DNA of 64,000 nt from CAYMCQ01 sp964389025. GTDB taxonomy: Bacteria > Verrucomicrobiota > Verrucomicrobiia > Limisphaerales > CAYMCQ01. The stretch lies in the NCBI GenBank assembly GCA_964389025.1, contig CAYMCQ010000005.1:1-64000 (forward strand), written 5' to 3'. A program made the position numbers and the translations under genes. The notes under the pieces were generated by a model. It was not told the origin of the DNA and did no database searches. It saw only the letters and a list, made by a program, of their open reading frames with translations. Position 1 is the first letter of the stretch. The number at the start of each line of letters is the position of its first letter. Below are positions 51,590-59,562 of this stretch, one piece after another.

Positions 51590-51918
51590 TCACGCATGTT
51601 CGTGCTCCGCCGCCGCACGTTCCTTTTTGTATTCCTCGACGATCTTGTTCTCGGCTTCGCGTGGCATCTCTTCGTAGTGCCTGAAGTCTTCCGCGTGGAC
51701 GCCGCGCCCGCCGGTCAGCGAGCGCAATGCGCTGGAGTAGCGGTAAAGTTCTTTCGCTGGAACGTGCACTTTGATGACTTGGAAATTTCCATCGGTATCC
51801 ATGCCTTGGATTTTTCCGCGACGGCTCGAGAGGTCGCCCATCACCTTGCCCATGCAATCTTCCGGGATGCGGATCTCGACGGTGTGGATCGGCTCAAGCA
51901 GACAGAGCCGCGCCGCCG
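51590..51918 (-). pseudogene. C-terminal fragment of elongation factor G
   Basis: An open frame of 136 residues (51590-52000) whose last about 105 residues are EF-G domain V: LLEPIHTVEIRIPEDCMGKV, MGDLSSRRGKIQGMDTDGNF, QVIKVHVPAKELYRYSSALR, SLTGGRGVHAEDFRHYEEMP, then a charged tail. GTPase domain and domains II-IV are absent, and the first about 28 residues of the frame do not match EF-G. The break lies near 51918, close to the stop of the gene at 52024, so the gene lost its 5' part on the side away from the IS. It is presumably an accessory EF-G paralogue, since cells need an intact one. Confidence 0.85.
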
Positions 51919-52023
51919 TGATCAAAGCTGACAAACCATTGAGCGAAATTCGCGCAAGCTGGGCAGCGGACTTGAAGGAGTTCGAGAGGCAACGCGACAA
52001 ATTTTTGCCCTACAAGCAGGCGG

Positions 52024-52461
52024 CTATTTTGGCGGCAAAAAAATGTTCGTATCCGACTGCCACGGGATTTCCTTGCGGTCAATCGTCAGCACGCGCGGAA
52101 GCATCTGGATTTCGTGGCCGAACAATTCGAAGGTCACGCTGCCGGGCAGAAAAGTCGTGTCCTGAAAGACGCATTTGCCAAATGGCACGTTGAACGGCAC
52201 GGTGCGGGCGTCGGAGAAACGCAATTGTTGCGCGGAGAATGTTTGCGCCTTGGTGCCTTCAAAAACGAGGCGGACATTCTGTATCTTGAGCGCGGGTTGT
52301 TGAATGAGGAGAACAACTTTGCCGTTCTCGACATTAAAGGTTACATCCCACGGCCCATTGCGCGTGCGGCGATGCTCGATCCATTTGTAGGCAACGAGGT
52401 AGAGGACGAGCGCAATGATGAACGCGAACAGGAAATGTTTGAGTGGATTTGAGGAGTTCAT
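52024..52461 (-). CDS. Small membrane-anchored protein of unknown function
   Basis: 145 residues: one N-terminal membrane helix (LKHFLFAFIIALVLYLVAYK) and a beta-rich soluble part (GPWDVTFNVENGKVVLLIQQ, LKIQNVRLVFEG, FNVPFGKCVFQDTTFLPGSV, TFELFGHEIQMLPRVLTIDR). No family recognised. The open frame has normal codon use and ends just before the EF-G fragment. Confidence 0.65.
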   Translation of the reverse strand: MNSSNPLKHFLFAFIIALVLYLVAYKWIEHRRTRNGPWDVTFNVENGKVVLLIQQPALKIQNVRLVFEGTKAQTFSAQQLRFSDARTVPFNVPFGKCVFQDTTFLPGSVTFELFGHEIQMLPRVLTIDRKEIPWQSDTNIFLPPK

Positions 52462-52846
52462 ATTAACTGACTAATCCAATCCAAAATGACGCTTCGCAAA
52501 CGCATGACCCGAATTTAACCTTCCGAGGGGTGTGCCCGTGACAAAGCTGCATCGGATTTGCGACGCTTTGAAGAACGCAGGTATAGAACATGGACTTTTG
52601 ATAACGGGAGCAAGTCTGAGACAAAAGCCGAAACTTGCGTTTTTTCGACATGGCGTGCCATCCTTGGCTCGCCAACACGGTGCGTCAACGTCCTCCTTCT
52701 ATAACAACCCGGAAAAAATTGCAGATCGAGACAGCAAACTTCAGATTGCCTTTGGTGAAAGGCTGTTTCTCGTTTGCGTGTCAAACCGGTCAAAACAGTC
52801 GTTGATTCCCGTTCGCGCCTCGCTATCATCACCACTTAATTACGCC
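52462..52846. other. Intergenic stretch with no recognised feature
   Basis: 385 bases between the divergent genes at 52461 (minus) and 52847 (plus). Frames on both strands are short and match nothing known; the GC content is visibly lower than in the genes. It must contain promoters for both neighbours, but no convincing boxes were found. Confidence 0.5.
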
Positions 52847-53491
52847 ATGCCCGCACCCAAACTAAAAAACGAAAAGCAACGGCTCGAAGTCCTCTGGCAA
52901 TACGACGTGCTCGACACCGTGCCGGAAGAAGTCTTTGATGACCTCACCGATCTCGCCGCGACAATTTGTGAAGCGCCCATCGCGCTGATCTCGCTCGTGG
53001 ACGAAGACCGCCAATGGTTCAAGGCCAAGACCGGCATGACAATCAGCGAGACGTCGCGGGACATTTCGTTTTGCGCGCACTGCATTTTGGGTGACGACCT
53101 TTTCATCGTTCCCGACGCCACGAAGGATGACCGTTTCAAAAATAATCCGCTCGTCACCACGAGTCCCAAAATCCGTTTCTACGCCGGCGCGCCGCTCGTG
53201 ACGCCCGGCGGCCACGCACTCGGCTCGCTTTGCGTCATGGACAAAGTCCCGCGCAAACTTCGTCGCGAGCAACAGCAGGCGTTGCGCGTCCTCGCCCATC
53301 ATGTCGTGACGCAACTCGAACTTCGGCGTCACGCGCGCGAACTGACCGAGGTGAACAAGTCGCATGAGCAGCTCGAAACAGAACTTGGCCGCGCGAAGGC
53401 TGAAATCGAGCGGCTGCGAAAAGATTTGGCGCGGCATCAGTCAGCGAATTTCCCTGTCATATCGAAGCCCGCCGCGCGCGCCCGGCGCTGA
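52847..53491 (+). CDS. Stand-alone GAF-domain protein
   Basis: 214 residues from the ATG at 52847; the longer open frame to 52532 has no family match. GAF domain about 15-160: NEKQRLEVLWQYDVLDTVPE, EVFDDLTDLAATICEAPIAL, DRQWFKAKTGMTISETSRDI, SFCAHCILGDDLFIVPDATK and FYAGAPLVTPGGHALGSLCV. This subtype is usually the sensor part of histidine kinases or cyclases; here it is followed only by a coiled coil (HEQLETELGRAKAEIERLRK) and a basic tail, with no output domain. It is 4 bases upstream of the amidohydrolase gene and so probably co-expressed with it. Ligand unknown. Confidence 0.85.
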   Translation: MPAPKLKNEKQRLEVLWQYDVLDTVPEEVFDDLTDLAATICEAPIALISLVDEDRQWFKAKTGMTISETSRDISFCAHCILGDDLFIVPDATKDDRFKNNPLVTTSPKIRFYAGAPLVTPGGHALGSLCVMDKVPRKLRREQQQALRVLAHHVVTQLELRRHARELTEVNKSHEQLETELGRAKAEIERLRKDLARHQSANFPVISKPAARARR

Positions 53492-53495
53492 CCGC

Positions 53496-54737
53496 ATGAA
53501 CTCGCTGGCAGTTGACGGAAAAAAACTGCAACGGGAAATTGACGACCTCGCCGCGATTTCTGAAGCCGAGCCGCCCGCCGTTACACGCGTTTTGTTTTCC
53601 GAAGCTGACCTCAAAGGACGCGCGTTCGTGAAAGATCTCTGCCGCGAGGCCTGCCTTACGATTCGCGAGGACGCCGTCGGAAATATTTTCGCCCGCTGGA
53701 CTGGCCAAGACACAAAGCTTCCCGCCGTCGCGACCGGCTCACACATTGACGCCATTCCGAATGCTGGTAAATACGACGGCGTCGTCGGCGTGCTTGGCGC
53801 GATTGAAGCCATCCGCGCACTGCAAGCCCGCGGCTTCAAGCCAAAACGCAGCATCGAACTCATCGTGTTTACCTCCGAAGAACCGACGCGCTTCGGCATC
53901 GGCTGTCTCGGCAGCCGGCTTTTCTCCGGCGTGCTGCCGATTGAGAAAGCCACTGCGCTTACAGACCGCGACGGAAAAACTCTGGACGAGTGGCGCAAAG
54001 CCGGCGGATGCAAAGGCGAATTGAACTCCGCGCTGCTGCCGAAGGACTGCTACGCCGCGTTCATCGAGTTGCACATCGAGCAAGGGCCGATTCTTGAAGC
54101 GGAGAACATTGACATCGGCATCGTGGAAAAAATCGCCGCGCCCAGCACGTTGCGAGTGCAACTCACCGGCGTCGGCGGCCACGCGGGCGCGACGCTCATG
54201 CCCGGTCGCCGCGATGCGCTGCTGGCCGGCGCGGAGATCGCCCTCGCCGTCGAGAAGGCCGCCACGACCACCGGCAGCCTCGACACCGTCGGCACGACGG
54301 GCGTTTTCCGCATCGAGCCCGGTGCGGTGAACAGCGTGCCGTGCAAGGCGTATCTGGAAATTGATTTGCGCGACACGCTCGTCAAGACGCGCGACGCCGC
54401 GTTGCACCAGATCGAAGCCGCCGTGAAAGAAATCTGCGCGCGCCGCCAGATCGAGTTCACCATGGAGCGCCTCAACCTCGACCCGCCCGCGATCTGCGAC
54501 GCGAAGCTCGTGCAGACGGCGGTGGAAGTTTGCGGCGGGTTGAAATTCTCCGTGAAGAAGATGATCAGCCGCGCGTATCACGACTCGCTTTTCATGGCGC
54601 AGATCTGCCCGACCACGATGATTTTCATTCCGTGCTTCAAAGGCTACAGCCATCGCCCCGACGAGTATTCGTCGCCGGAGCAGATCGAGAAGGGCGTGGC
54701 CGTGCTGGCGCAAATGCTGGCGAAACTCGCCGAGTAA
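53496..54737 (+). CDS. M20-family allantoate/N-carbamoyl amino acid amidohydrolase
   Basis: 413 residues from the ATG at 53496. Hydantoinase/carbamoylase family of M20 metal-dependent hydrolases: ATGSHIDAIPNAGKYDGVVG (metal His and Asp), FTSEEPTRFG (catalytic and metal Glu), FIELHIEQGPILE (metal His), GVGGHAGATLMPGRRDALLA (dimerisation domain, substrate arginine), YHDSLFMAQICPTTMIFIPC and GYSHRPDEYSS (last metal His). The family includes AllC (allantoate amidohydrolase), ureidoglycine/ureidoglycolate hydrolases and N-carbamoyl-L-amino acid hydrolases; sequence alone does not separate them here. Xanthine dehydrogenase and malate synthase nearby favour a purine/ureide role. Confidence 0.88.
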   Translation: MNSLAVDGKKLQREIDDLAAISEAEPPAVTRVLFSEADLKGRAFVKDLCREACLTIREDAVGNIFARWTGQDTKLPAVATGSHIDAIPNAGKYDGVVGVLGAIEAIRALQARGFKPKRSIELIVFTSEEPTRFGIGCLGSRLFSGVLPIEKATALTDRDGKTLDEWRKAGGCKGELNSALLPKDCYAAFIELHIEQGPILEAENIDIGIVEKIAAPSTLRVQLTGVGGHAGATLMPGRRDALLAGAEIALAVEKAATTTGSLDTVGTTGVFRIEPGAVNSVPCKAYLEIDLRDTLVKTRDAALHQIEAAVKEICARRQIEFTMERLNLDPPAICDAKLVQTAVEVCGGLKFSVKKMISRAYHDSLFMAQICPTTMIFIPCFKGYSHRPDEYSSPEQIEKGVAVLAQMLAKLAE

Positions 54738-54841
54738 TTCTTTAACCACGGCTTGTCGCGCCGGAATCCGATGCAGGCGGGAAAAGAACGCAGAGAACGC
54801 AAAAACTTCTGACACGAATTGCACGAATTGACGCGAATTCA

Positions 54842-54930
54842 AAGGGCTGCAAGCCCGACAGATGATAGCCCAGGGCAACGCCCTGGGTTTACGTTCCAAA
54901 AGTAATTCCAAGCCCTGCAAGGGCGACAGA
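54842..54930. repeat. Repeat (family H) in a convergent gap
   Basis: AAGGGCTGCAAGCCCGACAG and, further on, AAGCCCTGCAAGGGCGACAG flank a hairpin GCCCAGGGCAACGCCCTGGG. It lies in the 194-base gap between the convergent amidohydrolase and restriction-modification genes. Similar short blocks are common in Planctomycetota/Verrucomicrobiota genomes. Confidence 0.7.
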
Positions 54931-54931
54931 A

Positions 54932-57346
54932 TCAGGCGTAGCCGTCAAGCGCGCCATCAATAACATCTTTCCAGCGGTCAATTTTCGTCGTCACCCAAGC
55001 TTCAAGGCTTGGCATTCGTTTCATGTTGAACGAACAAATTCTCGATGGGGTGAGTTTGCGCCCGTAACTGAAACGCCACCGTTCCAAACGCACAATCGCT
55101 GCTGCGATGAAAAAACTCGCCAAGCTTAATACCTTTCCTTGCTTTGGCAGCAAGATGAGGCAGTCGTCGTTCACACCGCAGGGTTCGAGTTGGACGAATG
55201 ATTCACCGATTGATCCGGTTTGGGCGACCGTCACGAAAGGCGGCTTCACGAGTTGATCGAACGCCAACCAGCCATAACATCCGTTGTATTGTTCGGTCGG
55301 CGAAACGACCAGCGCATCGCCGGGAGGAATCCCGTCGCGGCTGTGTAGTTCTTTCTGCCCATAGAACAAATCAAAATGCTCGCCGATAGTGCCCGCAGCT
55401 TTTGGGAGGGTGCGAGCGTTTTTCAATCGCTTCGGGCCGCAGATGGAACGGTATTCAAAAACTTTTAGCTCCTCTGCCTCGACGCTTTTCCTGAGTCGCG
55501 CGACCTCTGCCGCATACCGCACATAGAATGACGCGAGCCGGCGTAGGAGTTCATCGATGCTATCCTTGAGTTCGTCTTCAGACGGAATCGCAGCTGGAAT
55601 GTATGCGCCGGGCGACCACTCGGTGCGGCCACAAATGGCTGCAAGACCAGCGAAGCCGGGAATCACCTTTTTGTTTAGAACCGAATCGATTGCTTGGGGC
55701 AGGTGATTCTTCTTGTCGTCCCGTATCACTCGACTTCCCTTTTTCAGCGTCAGTCCGTCGTAGTGGATGCGGGCGAAGACGGCCTTTCGGTTTGCCGAAT
55801 GAGGAATGCCCTTCTCCAAAATAACCACTGACGTTGTCGCCGACGCGTAAGGCTGAAAAAGCTCATCCGGCAGTTGGCAAACGGCAACGAGAGAATTGTG
55901 TTTGAGCAGTTTCTCACGCCAAGCACCGATGCTTTTCTTCACAATCAGACTCGTGGGCAAGATTACGGCGAGTTTCCCTCTAGGCTTCAATGCTTCCAAC
56001 GCACGTTCGACAAAACTTTGCGGCGGAATGTCCGTGCTCTTGTGCGGGAACGGCGGATTCATAAGCGCCACATCACACCTGCCAAGCGGAAAACTAGGAG
56101 TCGCAAAGCAGTCCTCTTTGCGAATGCCGGTTTTCCCGTCGCCGCGAAGAATCATGTTCGTGACACACAGGGCCGCTGTCACCGGCTCAGATTCGTAACC
56201 GATCAGATTCGATTTAACCATCTTGACCACGTCTTCGTATTTCAGGCGTGAAACTTCATGAACGCGTTGGAGGCACGCAATCAAGAAACCGCCAGTGCCA
56301 CACGCGGGATCAATCACGATGTCTTGGCGTGTCACTTCGCAAAGGTCGGCCATGAATCGCGTGATGTGCCGGGGAGTAAAATACTGGCCGATCGTGTTAC
56401 CGCCGGTGTAGCGGAAGAAAGTTTCGTAAAGCTGGCCGAGATAATCGTGGGCGAAGGACGCCGTGACGACGTTCAGATTTTCAAGTATCGAGAGAATACG
56501 CCAAGCAGATGAAGCAAGTTTTTCATTGGCCTCATCAACGTGAAGGCTTTCGGCAAGTTCCGGCTTCCCGCCTTTTTTGAAAGCGGCTTCGCACGCCGCG
56601 TTTATGTCGTGCAAAACGAAATCGGGGTCTCTCCGCAATGCGCCGCGAGACTGCCAAAGACCGAGCATCATTGCGCCGACGTGCGCCGGGCGGAATTCGT
56701 CTTTGATGTGCGCCTCGCGGAGGATTCGGTTCATCACGTCCGCTTTCTCTGCCAAGACTTCTGGTCGCGGAACGACTGGCGACAAATCAAGCTGGCCCGG
56801 AGACGCAAGAAGGAGAGCAACATCCTCCGGCGTCGGAATCCACGAAACCGGTTTGCCGCTATACACGATGTGTTGCCACTTGCCGCGTAGAAACTTCTTC
56901 ACCTCAATCCGCAGACCGGTCTTTTCCTGTCCGGCGACGCCCACAGCGATGACTGAATGGCCTGCGTCGAGACAGGCTTTGCCGTAGCAGGCGCACGCCT
57001 CGTCGATTGCTCCTTCCAAGTCCTCCTCGTCAGACTTGGTTTCAATGACGAGTTGTGGAACTAGACCGCCGCTCGTCACGAGCAGGAAGTCCGGGTATGC
57101 GTCTCCCTTTCCGCTCTTGCTCTTGCCTTGAAAAATCTCGGCCAGATGGGCGAGAGACTTGTATTCGTTTTGCCGCACAAGCCTCCCTTTCGGGGGTCGT
57201 GCAACTGCCCAACCCTGAATGTTGAGTAAATCCAGAACCGCGTCCTCAGTTCGACGTTCCGACAGGTGCGTCACGGCAGACGCGCTCCAAAACGCGTGAT
57301 GCCATTCGCAAGGATGAATGTGCTCATAGGCTTTTCGCCCGCGCAA
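54932..57346 (-). CDS. Single-chain restriction-modification protein (nuclease, N6-adenine methylase, specificity)
   Basis: Up to 804 residues. The frame opens with TTG at 57346; a GTG at 57274 just before THLSERRTEDAVLDLLNIQG is an equally good start. The N-terminal nuclease-like domain (about 30-180) has Asp in DAYPDFLLV and ExK in QLVIETKSDEEDL, the PD-(D/E)XK pattern. HsdM-like helical part: YLGQLYETFFRYTGGNTIGQ, YFTPRHITRFMADL. Methylase: AdoMet-binding DPACGTGGFLIA and catalytic NPPF (in VALMNPPFPHKS), an N6-adenine methylase. After about residue 620 a coiled-coil-like spacer leads into an S-subunit-like recognition domain. All three activities in one chain recalls type IIG or BREX PglX-like enzymes. 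No separate hsdR/hsdS or other defence gene lies next to it. It breaks up the purine-related genes, so it was likely acquired. Confidence 0.85.
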   Translation of the reverse strand: MRGRKAYEHIHPCEWHHAFWSASAVTHLSERRTEDAVLDLLNIQGWAVARPPKGRLVRQNEYKSLAHLAEIFQGKSKSGKGDAYPDFLLVTSGGLVPQLVIETKSDEEDLEGAIDEACACYGKACLDAGHSVIAVGVAGQEKTGLRIEVKKFLRGKWQHIVYSGKPVSWIPTPEDVALLLASPGQLDLSPVVPRPEVLAEKADVMNRILREAHIKDEFRPAHVGAMMLGLWQSRGALRRDPDFVLHDINAACEAAFKKGGKPELAESLHVDEANEKLASSAWRILSILENLNVVTASFAHDYLGQLYETFFRYTGGNTIGQYFTPRHITRFMADLCEVTRQDIVIDPACGTGGFLIACLQRVHEVSRLKYEDVVKMVKSNLIGYESEPVTAALCVTNMILRGDGKTGIRKEDCFATPSFPLGRCDVALMNPPFPHKSTDIPPQSFVERALEALKPRGKLAVILPTSLIVKKSIGAWREKLLKHNSLVAVCQLPDELFQPYASATTSVVILEKGIPHSANRKAVFARIHYDGLTLKKGSRVIRDDKKNHLPQAIDSVLNKKVIPGFAGLAAICGRTEWSPGAYIPAAIPSEDELKDSIDELLRRLASFYVRYAAEVARLRKSVEAEELKVFEYRSICGPKRLKNARTLPKAAGTIGEHFDLFYGQKELHSRDGIPPGDALVVSPTEQYNGCYGWLAFDQLVKPPFVTVAQTGSIGESFVQLEPCGVNDDCLILLPKQGKVLSLASFFIAAAIVRLERWRFSYGRKLTPSRICSFNMKRMPSLEAWVTTKIDRWKDVIDGALDGYA

Positions 57347-57375
57347 TTCAGCCCTGTCGAATGGCTTGTCCTTGT

Positions 57376-57448
57376 GAAGGGACGCCGTGCCTGAAACAGA
57401 AGGGGCGTGACCTAGTCACGCTCTCTCTCAGGCACGGGCGTGCCCTTC
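57376..57448. repeat. Palindromic repeats (family I)
   Basis: GAAGGGACGCCGTGCCTGA (57376) pairs with TCAGGCACGGGCGTGCCCTT (57428). Inside, GCGTGAC-CTA-GTCACGC (57405-57421) is perfect. A related hairpin, GACACGCCCGAGTGGGCGTG, lies just after at 57463-57484. It starts the 630-base gap between the restriction gene (minus) and aceB (plus). Confidence 0.8.
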
Positions 57449-57647
57449 AAAGAACGCTTTCGGACACGCCCGAGTGGGCGTGTCTTCTAGCGCCGTCTTT
57501 GAAGTCAAAAATTGCCCGTTTTGAGAGAGACAGCAGCCGAAGCTACGCGAATTGTTTTTTGTAAAAAGTTTCTGGTCGTTTTGTTTTTTAACTGACGCGG
57601 CGAGATTACGCCGGGCGGCGGCGCACGACAAGCGCAGGAATTTTGCG

Positions 57648-57692
57648 ACTCCTCACCCCGGCCCTCTCCTCGTTTGGCGAGGAGAGGGAGAA
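57648..57692. repeat. Single copy of palindromic repeat family G
   Basis: CCCTCTCCTCGTTTGGCGAG folds with GAGAGGG around CTCGTTTGGCGAG. Same family as the long element at 9293-9460, here only one arm. Confidence 0.7.
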
Positions 57693-57860
57693 TTATTTTG
57701 TGAGACGATTTGATTCGTTCGCGCCCGCTCACTCAGCCCTCGCGGGACTTTGCCTTTGGCAAATTCCTTTCGTCGCTACCCGAGCGACTCAAGTCCCAGG
57801 GTAGCCCCGAAAGTTTTCGGGGCAACCGCTGGGCTGATTTCCGTAGCGCCTTCAGCGCAT

Positions 57861-57915
57861 CCGTGTCCATCCGCGTCCATCTGTGTCCATCTGTGTCCAT
57901 CTGTGTCCATCTGTG
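57861..57915. repeat. Tandem 10-base repeat
   Basis: Five and a half units of CTGTGTCCAT (first two CCGTGTCCAT and CCGCGTCCAT) lie about 60 bases upstream of aceB. The unit is close to one helical turn, which would phase any protein or bend. It may affect aceB expression, or may be slippage-derived. Confidence 0.85.
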
Positions 57916-57976
57916 GTTAAAATTCTTTGCGTTCCTTGCGTTCTGTTGCGGCAAATGTTTTACTTTCTTGGCCCAA

Positions 57977-59560
57977 ATGAACAACACCATCGAAATCAAA
58001 CCAGCCATTGATTCCAACGCAGCGCAACTGCTGACGATGGATGCAATGAGTTTCTTGATGAATCTCCATCGCGAGTTTGAGCCGACACGCCAGAAACTTC
58101 TCGCCCGTCGCGTTGAACGGCAGAAGGAAATTGATGGCGGCGCGATGCCGGATTTTCTCTCGGCGACCAAAGCCATACGCGAGGACAAGTCGTGGCGCGT
58201 TGCTTCGATTCCCGCCGATTTGCAGGATCGGCGAACGGAGATCACCGGACCGGTGGATCGCAAGATGGTCATCAACGCGCTCAATTCCGGTGCGAAGGTT
58301 TTCATGGCCGATTTCGAGGACGCCACGTCGCCAACCTGGAAAAATCTCATCGAAGGCCAGGCAAATCTGTGCGACGCCGTCCGCCGGACGATTTCGTTCA
58401 GCAATCCCGACGGCAAGCAATACAAGCTCAACGCGCAAACCGCCACGCTGCTCGTGCGCCCGCGCGGCTGGCATTTGCCGGAGAAGCACGTCTTCGTGGA
58501 CGGCAAACCGATTTCTGGCAGCCTGTTCGACTTCGGTTTGTATTTCTTCCACAACGCCGCCGAGTTGTTGAAGCGCGGCAGCGGGCCGTATTTTTATCTG
58601 CCGAAAATGGAGAGCCATCTCGAAGCGCGGCTCTGGAACGACATTTTCAATTTCGCGCAGGACACGCTGAAAATTCCGCGCGGCTCGATTCGCGCGACGG
58701 TTTTGATCGAGACGATTCTCGCCACGTTCGAGGCCGAGGAGATTCTTTACGAACTGCGCGAACATTCGGCGGGGCTGAATTGCGGGCGCTGGGATTACAT
58801 TTTCAGCTTCATCAAAAAATTCCGTAACCGCCCCGGCTTCACGTTCCCCGACCGCACACAAGTCACGATGACCTCGCCGTTCATGCGCGCGTATTGCCTG
58901 AATGTCATCAAGGTCTGTCACCGTCGCGGCGCGCACGCGATGGGCGGCATGGCGGCACAAATTCCCATCAAGAGCGATCCGGCGGCGAACGAAGCCGCGC
59001 TCGCCCGCGTCCTCGCCGACAAGGAGCGCGAGGCGAGCGACGGCCACGACGGCACATGGGTCGCGCATCCCGGCCTCGTGCCCGTGGCGCTCAAGGCGTT
59101 CGATAAACACATGGCGACGGCGAATCAAATTTCCAAACAGCGCGATGACGTGGACGTGTCCGCGAAAGATTTGCTGGCCGTCCCGACCGGCACGATCACC
59201 CAGGACGGTCTGCGCGGAAACATCCGCGTGGGCGTGCAATATCTCGAAGCCTGGCTCGGCGGCAACGGTTGCGTGCCGCTTTACAACCTGATGGAAGACG
59301 CCGCCACAGCCGAAATTTCCCGCGCGCAAATCTGGCAATGGCTGGCGCACAACGCCGCGCTCGCCGACGGACGGAAGATCACGACGCAGCTTTATGACGA
59401 GATTTTGCCGCAGGAAATGGCGCGCATCGAAAAAGAAGTCGGCAGCGCGCGGTTCAGCGCCGGCCATTCCGCTCGTGCCGCAAAGCTGTTCAGTGAAATG
59501 TCGAAAGCCAGAGAATTTGCGGAGTTCTTGACGTTGCCCGCGTATGAGTTGATTGATTGA
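57977..59560 (+). CDS. aceB: Malate synthase A
   Basis: 527 residues from the ATG at 57977; an open frame upstream to 57710 is repeat-derived. Condenses glyoxylate and acetyl-CoA to malate. Isoform A blocks in order: GPVDRKMVINALNSGAKVFM then ADFEDATSPTW, VRPRGWHLPEKHV, LYFFHNAAELL, PKMESHLEARLWNDIF, ETILATFEAEEILYELREHS (catalytic/metal Glu), GLNCGRWDYIFSFIKKFR (metal Asp), HAMGGMAAQIPI and DGTWVAHPGLVPVA. The length is normal for the isoform. No isocitrate lyase gene is in the window; the stop overlaps the region before the XDH start, so the two genes are transcribed together and glyoxylate from purine ureides is a likely substrate source. Confidence 0.95.
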   Translation: MNNTIEIKPAIDSNAAQLLTMDAMSFLMNLHREFEPTRQKLLARRVERQKEIDGGAMPDFLSATKAIREDKSWRVASIPADLQDRRTEITGPVDRKMVINALNSGAKVFMADFEDATSPTWKNLIEGQANLCDAVRRTISFSNPDGKQYKLNAQTATLLVRPRGWHLPEKHVFVDGKPISGSLFDFGLYFFHNAAELLKRGSGPYFYLPKMESHLEARLWNDIFNFAQDTLKIPRGSIRATVLIETILATFEAEEILYELREHSAGLNCGRWDYIFSFIKKFRNRPGFTFPDRTQVTMTSPFMRAYCLNVIKVCHRRGAHAMGGMAAQIPIKSDPAANEAALARVLADKEREASDGHDGTWVAHPGLVPVALKAFDKHMATANQISKQRDDVDVSAKDLLAVPTGTITQDGLRGNIRVGVQYLEAWLGGNGCVPLYNLMEDAATAEISRAQIWQWLAHNAALADGRKITTQLYDEILPQEMARIEKEVGSARFSAGHSARAAKLFSEMSKAREFAEFLTLPAYELID

Positions 59561-59562
59561 GT

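Noticed and set aside
57861..57915. Possible CRISPR array from regular repeats
   Set aside because: The units are 10 bases with no spacers; this is a simple tandem repeat. No array or cas gene is in the window.
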